Part shown: positions 60,356 through 64,000 of the stretch, one piece after another
Layout: the number at the start of each line of letters is the position of its first letter
Position numbering within the stretch: position 1 is the first letter of the stretch
NCBI GenBank assembly: GCA_963703045.1
Contig: OY969782.1
Span: 186,001-250,000, forward strand
DNA: 64,000 bases
Origin: Miltoncostaea sp963703045
Lineage (GTDB): Bacteria > Actinomycetota > Thermoleophilia > Miltoncostaeales > Miltoncostaeaceae
Direction: 5' to 3'
Position numbers and translations under genes: made by a program
Notes under the pieces: model-generated
The model's input: the letters and a program-made list of their open reading frames with translations, nothing else
Told to the model about the DNA's origin: nothing
The model's database searches: none

Positions 60356-60577
60356 ATGGACATCGGCAAGCTGACCGACCAGGCGAAGAAGCTCGTCGAG
60401 GGGCGCGGCGGGGTGGACGGCCTCAAGGAGGACGCCCAGGAGCTGAAGGACATCGCGACCGGCGAGGGCAGCCTGTCGGACAAGGCGAAGGCCGCCGCCG
60501 CCGCCCTCAAGGACACCGGAGCACCCGGTGAGGACGCCCCCGCGACCCCCCGCGACCCCGAGTCACCGGCCCGCTGA
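60356..60577 (+). CDS. Small helical protein, resembles the MT0933 antitoxin-like family
   Basis: A 73-aa protein with a strong GAGGAG ribosome-binding site. MDIGKLTDQAKKLVEGRGGV, LKEDAQELKDIATGEG, then SDKAKAAAAALKDTG and a Pro-rich tail. Its Lys/Ala/Asp helices resemble Rv0909/MT0933-type small proteins, listed as antitoxins, and CsbD-like stress proteins. No toxin gene is adjacent, so a stress-related role is as likely. Confidence 0.55.
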   Translation: MDIGKLTDQAKKLVEGRGGVDGLKEDAQELKDIATGEGSLSDKAKAAAAALKDTGAPGEDAPATPRDPESPAR

Positions 60578-60584
60578 CGACCTG

Positions 60585-60611
60585 CCGCCCCCCGCGATCC
60601 GCGGGGGGCGG
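60585..60611. terminator. Bidirectional hairpin terminator
   Basis: A perfect 12-bp stem (60585-60596 with 60600-60611, loop ATC) between convergent stop codons at 60577 and 60618. Confidence 0.65.
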
Positions 60612-60617
60612 GGCCGG

Positions 60618-61049
60618 TCAGCCGCGCAGCTCCGACGCCGGCAGGTCGTCGGGCAGTGGGATCTCCTGGGGCGGCCCGCCGACCTCGTCGTCCCAGTCGG
60701 CGTACGCGGTCGCGTCGCGCCCGACGTGCCCGCCCGCCCCTCCGAGGGCCAGCACGCTGCACGTGCCGGGGCCGCGGTTGAGCACGCGCCGCCGCACCTC
60801 GGGCCCGATGCGCATCATCTCGCCCTCGCCGAGGTCGTGGGACTCGCCGGGCACCTCGACGGTCATGGTGCCGCGCAGCACGAGGTAGATCTCCTCCTGC
60901 TGGGCATGCACGTGGATGCGCCCGCGCTCGCCGGGACGGAGGATCATCTGGTTGATGCCGAGGCACGTGACCCCGAGAGCGCGCCGGAGCGAGACGAACC
61001 GCTCGGGCGAGTCGTGGTCGAGACGCGCGATGGAGACCCCGGTCTGCAC
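60618..61049 (-). CDS. Cupin domain protein
   Basis: A 143-aa single-domain cupin: GINQMILRPGERGRIHVHAQQEE (metal-binding His pair and Glu, quoted by its key residues H-x-H-x4-E) and GEGEMMRIGPEVRRRVLNRG (second motif, whose conserved His is replaced by Arg). The C-terminal tail is acidic. It may bind metal or a small molecule. GTG 61049 is 7 nt after TAACCT. Divergent from metX by 57 bp. Confidence 0.8.
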   Translation of the reverse strand: MQTGVSIARLDHDSPERFVSLRRALGVTCLGINQMILRPGERGRIHVHAQQEEIYLVLRGTMTVEVPGESHDLGEGEMMRIGPEVRRRVLNRGPGTCSVLALGGAGGHVGRDATAYADWDDEVGGPPQEIPLPDDLPASELRG

Positions 61050-61056
61050 GCACGGG

Positions 61057-61062
61057 AGGTTA
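61057..61062 (-). promoter_or_regulatory. -10 element of the cupin gene
   Basis: TAACCT on the minus strand, 7 nt before GTG 61049 (leaderless). Confidence 0.4.
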
Positions 61063-61068
61063 CCCCGG

Positions 61069-61097
61069 TTGACACCCGCCGGGCACCTCACTACCGT
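61069..61097 (+). promoter_or_regulatory. metX promoter
   Basis: TTGACA (61069-61074), a 17-bp spacer and TACCGT (61092-61097): a textbook sigma-70-type promoter. Start of transcription would fall within a few nt of GTG 61107. Confidence 0.7.
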
Positions 61098-61106
61098 CAC
61101 CGCGCC

Positions 61107-62252
61107 GTGGGGGCTTCGATCGGACGCGTCGAGACCGAGAGCGCCGTCCTGTTCACCGCGGACGCGCCGCTTCGCCTCGACTCGGGAGCGGAGCTGGCCC
61201 CGGTCGAGGTGGCCTACGAGACCTACGGCACGCTCGACGCCACGCGCTCGAACGCCGTCGTCATCTGCCATGCCCTCACGGGCGACGCGCACGCCGCCGG
61301 CTACCACGAGGGCGCCGACCGCCCCGGGTGGTGGGACACGATCGTGGGGCCCGGCCGTCCGCTCGACACCGAGCGCTTCTTCGTCGTCTGCTCGAACCTG
61401 CTCGGCGGCTGCCGGGGCACGACCGGCCCCGCCTCGACCGACCCGGCGACCGGGCGGCCCTACGGCCTGCGGTTCCCCCTGTTCACCGTGGGGGACCTCG
61501 TGAAGGTGCACCGCGCCCTCATGGGCCATCTCGGCATCGCGCGACCGCTGGCGGCGGTGGGCGGGTCGCTCGGGGGCATGCAGGCGCTGCAGTGGGCGCT
61601 CGACGCCCCGGGCGAGCTGGGCGCGGCCGTCGTGGTGTGCGCGAGCAGCCGGCTCTCGGCCCAGAACATCGCCTTCTCGGCCGTCGCGCGCGAGGCGATC
61701 ATGGGCGACCCCGACTTCCGCGGCGGCGACTACTACGAGAGCGGGGACCGCCCGGACCGCGGTCTGGCGACGGCGCGCATGCTGGCGCACATCACGTATC
61801 TCTCCGAGGAGTCCATGCGCCGCAAGTTCGGCCGCCGGCTCCAGAACGGCGACGTCCCGCGGTTCGGCTTCGACGTCGACTTCCAGGTCGAGAGCTACCT
61901 GCGCCACCAGGGGGAGTCGTTCCTCCGGCGCTTCGACGCCAACAGCTACCTCTACCTGACCCGGGTGATGGACTACTTCGACGCGTTCGCCGACCCGGTC
62001 GCGGTCGCGCGCGCACTCGAGGCCGCCGCCACGCGCTTCCTCGTGATCTCGTTCGACAGCGACTGGCGCTTCGACACCGCCCACTCGCGCGGGATCGTCC
62101 GCGAGCTGGCGGCCCACGGCGCCCAGGTCACCTTCCGCGAGGTCTCCTCGCCCTACGGCCACGACTCGTTCCTGCTCGACATCCCCGACTACCACCGCAC
62201 GGTCGCCGCGTTCCTGTCGCGCGTGCACCGCGCGCCGCGGGATGCCGCATGA
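61107..62252 (+). CDS. metX: Homoserine O-acetyltransferase
   Basis: A 381-aa alpha/beta hydrolase-fold transferase of methionine synthesis. Elements: YETYGTLDATRSNAVVICHA, DTIVGPGRPLDTERFFV, nucleophile Ser in GGSLGGMQAL, the segment FEVESYLRHQG-like FQVESYLRHQGESF, catalytic Asp in SFDSDWRF and His in YGHDSFLLD. It acetylates homoserine, feeding direct sulfhydrylation. Followed by metW with an ATGA overlap, a common pair in bacteria. Confidence 0.94.
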   Translation: MGASIGRVETESAVLFTADAPLRLDSGAELAPVEVAYETYGTLDATRSNAVVICHALTGDAHAAGYHEGADRPGWWDTIVGPGRPLDTERFFVVCSNLLGGCRGTTGPASTDPATGRPYGLRFPLFTVGDLVKVHRALMGHLGIARPLAAVGGSLGGMQALQWALDAPGELGAAVVVCASSRLSAQNIAFSAVAREAIMGDPDFRGGDYYESGDRPDRGLATARMLAHITYLSEESMRRKFGRRLQNGDVPRFGFDVDFQVESYLRHQGESFLRRFDANSYLYLTRVMDYFDAFADPVAVARALEAAATRFLVISFDSDWRFDTAHSRGIVRELAAHGAQVTFREVSSPYGHDSFLLDIPDYHRTVAAFLSRVHRAPRDAA

Positions 62253-62851
62253 GGCCCGACCTGATGGTCGTCGCGGGCATGATCCCCCACGGCTCCCGCG
62301 TACTCGACCTCGGGTGCGGGGCCGGCGACCTGCTCACCGAGCTCATCGAGGAGCGCGGCTGCCGGGGTCAGGGGGTCGAGGTGTCGCCCGAGGCGTTCCA
62401 CGCGTGCGTCGCGCGCGGCATCCCGGTGGTGCAGGCCGACATCGACGCGGGCCTGCCCGACTTCGAGGACGGGTCGTTCGACGTCGTCGTGCTGTCGCAG
62501 ACGCTCCAGGCGACCCGCCGACCCGGGCCGGTGCTGCGCGAGATGATGCGCGTGGGCCGCGTCGGCATCGTCTCGTTCCCCAACTTCGGCCACTGGCGCC
62601 TGCGGCTCGATCTCGCCCTGCGGGGCCGGATGCCGGTGAGCCGCACGCTGCCGTACCGGTGGTCGGAGACCCCCAACATCCATCTCTGCACGATCCGTGA
62701 CTTCGAGGAGCTGGCGGCCGCCGAGGGCCTGGCGGTGGCCGAGCGGGCCCTGCTCGCGCCCGACGGGCGCGCCGCGCCGGCCCGGGCGGGCCGGCGGCCC
62801 AACCTGCTCGCGGCCGGCGCGGCCTACCTCCTGAGGGCGCGCGAGCCGTGA
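62249..62851 (+). CDS. metW: Methionine biosynthesis protein MetW
   Basis: A 200-aa methyltransferase-fold protein: VLDLGCGAGDLLTELIEE (SAM loop), VEVSPEAFHACVARGIPV, VVLSQTLQATRRP, SFPNFGHWRLRL and the end pattern TIRDFEELA. MetW binds MetX and supports its activity in Proteobacteria; here too it is coupled to metX. GTGA overlap with the membrane protein downstream. Confidence 0.93.
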   Translation: MRPDLMVVAGMIPHGSRVLDLGCGAGDLLTELIEERGCRGQGVEVSPEAFHACVARGIPVVQADIDAGLPDFEDGSFDVVVLSQTLQATRRPGPVLREMMRVGRVGIVSFPNFGHWRLRLDLALRGRMPVSRTLPYRWSETPNIHLCTIRDFEELAAAEGLAVAERALLAPDGRAAPARAGRRPNLLAAGAAYLLRAREP

Positions 62852-63792
62852 ACTCGATCCGCGGCTTCATCGACGCGGTCCAGGCCTTCGCCGACCGGTT
62901 GGCGGCCGTCCACTGGGGCTGGCTCGCCGCCGCGGTGCTCCTCAGCGTGTCCAACCTCGCGCTGCGATCGCGGGCGTGGCAGCAGATCCTGCGGGCGGCC
63001 CTGCCCGACCAGCCGCTCCGCTATCGCACCGCGTTCGGCGCCTACTGCGCGGGGGTCGGCGTCAACGCGGTGGTGCCCGCGCGCGCCGGCGACCTGATGA
63101 AGATGTTCCTCGTGCGCCGGGCGGCGCCCGAGTCGCGCTACCCGACCCTCGCGGGCTCGCTCGCCGCCGAGACGCTGTTCGACTTCGTCGTCGCGTCGGC
63201 GCTTCTGACGTGGGCCCTCTCGACCGGCGTGATGCCCGGCGTGCGGTTGCCCGAGCTCCCGGCCTTCGAGATCTCGCTGGCCCTGCGGCACCCCTGGATC
63301 TCGCTCGCCGTCGCCGGCGCCGCGGTGATCGCGCTGCTGCTGCTGGCGCGACGGGTGCGGGCGTTCTGGGCCCAGTTCGGCCAGGGTCTCGCCATCGTGC
63401 GCCGCCCGCGGCGCTACCTGCTCGGCGTGGTCCCCTACCAGGCCGTGGGCTGGGGATGCCGCATCGGGGGCGCGGCGTGCTTCCTGACCGCGTTCAACGT
63501 GCCGGCCGGCCTCGAGGCCGCCCTCATCGTGCAGGTCGCCGGCAGCGTGGCCAGCCTGCTGCCGGCGACCCCGGGCGGGCTCGGGCCCAAGCAGGCGCTG
63601 CTCGTGGTCATGCTGGCGGGGACGACCAGTCGCACCGACGTGCTGGCGTTCAGCGTCGGCATGGAGCTCACGCTCGTGGTCACGAACGCGATCCTCGGCA
63701 TGACCTGCATCGCCTTCATGCTCCGCAACCTGCGCCTGCGCGACGCGGTGTCACGGGCACGCTCCGACCGGGGCGACCCCGCGCCGGGATAG
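62848..63792 (+). CDS. Lysylphosphatidylglycerol-synthase-like/flippase-like membrane protein
   Basis: A 314-aa membrane protein with about eight helices and the UPF0104/LPG_synthase_TM pattern: LALRSRAWQQIL, RTAFGAYCAGVGVNAVVPARAGD, then LAAETLFDFVVA and LLPATPGGLGPKQALLV near the end. This fold occurs alone as a putative lipid or glycolipid flippase/transporter, and as the membrane part of MprF. No synthase domain is attached. Coupled to metW by GTGA, though the functional link is unclear. Confidence 0.85.
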   Translation: MNSIRGFIDAVQAFADRLAAVHWGWLAAAVLLSVSNLALRSRAWQQILRAALPDQPLRYRTAFGAYCAGVGVNAVVPARAGDLMKMFLVRRAAPESRYPTLAGSLAAETLFDFVVASALLTWALSTGVMPGVRLPELPAFEISLALRHPWISLAVAGAAVIALLLLARRVRAFWAQFGQGLAIVRRPRRYLLGVVPYQAVGWGCRIGGAACFLTAFNVPAGLEAALIVQVAGSVASLLPATPGGLGPKQALLVVMLAGTTSRTDVLAFSVGMELTLVVTNAILGMTCIAFMLRNLRLRDAVSRARSDRGDPAPG

Positions 63793-63793
63793 G

Positions 63794-64000
63794 TCAGGCC
63801 GGCGTCGGGTCCCCCGCCGCGCCGACGGCGCGCACGACGTCGCCCATCGACAGCACGCCCACCAGGCGCTCGCCGTCGAGCACGAGGGCCCACTGGGCGC
63901 CGCCGTCCTGGAGCGCCGCGACGGCGGCGGGGAGCTCGTCGTCGGGGGCGAGGGCGGGCACCGATCCGAGCGGCTCCATGTGGTCGCCGACCCGCTCCCG
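63794..64000 (-). CDS. CBS domain protein, C-terminal part
   Basis: The gene continues past the right edge. Visible residues: RERVGDHMEPLGSVPALAPDDEL, then QWALVLDGERLVGVLSMGDVV, one CBS motif that typically binds adenosine nucleotides (given by key residues; quoted in parts). The tail AGDPTPA ends it. Converges with the flippase-like gene, 1 bp apart. Confidence 0.65.
   Translation of the reverse strand, partial: RERVGDHMEPLGSVPALAPDDELPAAVAALQDGGAQWALVLDGERLVGVLSMGDVVRAVGAAGDPTPA

Noticed and set aside
60356..60577. Toxin-antitoxin module with the MT0933-like protein
   Set aside because: No toxin-like neighbour; only a weak pattern similarity supports the antitoxin label.
1..64000. CRISPR arrays, insertion sequences, prophage or integrase genes next to the tRNA pair
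   Set aside because: No repeat-spacer pattern, transposase, integrase or flanking att-like duplication was seen.

Overview
The window is a stretch of very GC-rich (roughly 73 percent by eye) bacterial chromosome. Gene content points to a high-GC actinobacterium, most plausibly class Thermoleophilia: a DUF4032 protein beside a sugar ABC importer, an Rpf-like transglycosylase, DUF4331 and DUF1206 proteins, a MetX-MetW pair, and pilB-pilT-pilC in a monoderm-type gene background. The class assignment is inference. I see no phage, insertion sequence, CRISPR array or biosynthetic cluster. GTGA, ATGA and TGATG overlaps between consecutive genes are common. Many transcription units have a TAnnnT element only 6-10 nt before the start codon, which suggests widespread leaderless mRNAs.

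Layout. 0-7 kb: end of a choice-of-anchor-L-like secreted protein, a SRPBCC/PRC protein, membrane-anchored beta-propeller and TPR proteins, a secreted DUF4331 protein and an unknown secreted protein. 7.2-8.5 kb: PAP2 phosphatase, then tRNA-Glu(CTC) and tRNA-Gln(CTG). 8.6-17.2 kb: a sugar locus with a ROK fructokinase, two clan-J-like beta-propeller glycosidases (GH32/43-like and GH68-like) without signal peptides, a DUF4032 kinase-like protein, and a complete ABC importer (binding protein, two permeases, ATPase). The simplest reading is import of sucrose or a short fructan, cleavage inside the cell, and fructose phosphorylation.

17.3-20.9 kb: two ABC exporter half-transporters in one operon, divergent from a formimidoyltransferase-like gene, a small membrane protein, hisS and aspS (20.9-25.5 kb); AspRS carries an extra C-terminal domain. 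26.2 kb: a 6S RNA candidate. 26.4-34.4 kb: lipoprotein, an IscU-like/MnmA fusion, two small membrane-associated proteins, alaS, ruvX, mltG and aroE, in the order often seen around alaS. 34.5-38.9 kb: type IV pilus assembly genes pilB, pilT, pilC, without pilins. 39-42.7 kb: an ATP-dependent DNA ligase, a LigD-type polymerase and a DEAD-box helicase.

42.7-64 kb: BON protein with a small upstream ORF, CbiX-like chelatase, Tim44-like protein, M23 peptidase with three peptidoglycan-binding modules, an unusual SDR with a zinc ribbon, aldo/keto reductase, DUF1206, beta-lactamase-fold hydrolase, MscS channel, Bax-inhibitor-1 protein, Rpf-like transglycosylase, J-like/TPR protein, YgjP-type metalloprotease, diacylglycerol-kinase-like lipid kinase with cardiolipin-synthase-like enzyme, cupin, metX-metW and a flippase-like membrane protein. 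The window ends inside a CBS-domain gene.

Six genes between 39 and 56 kb (ligase, helicase, MBL-fold protein, serine hydrolase, MscS, Rpf-like) have their conserved blocks split over several frames. Nearly all the breaks are repaired by removing one base, so sequence error is the leading explanation. Start codons were chosen from ribosome-binding sites, overlaps and -10 elements, and are marked where uncertain.
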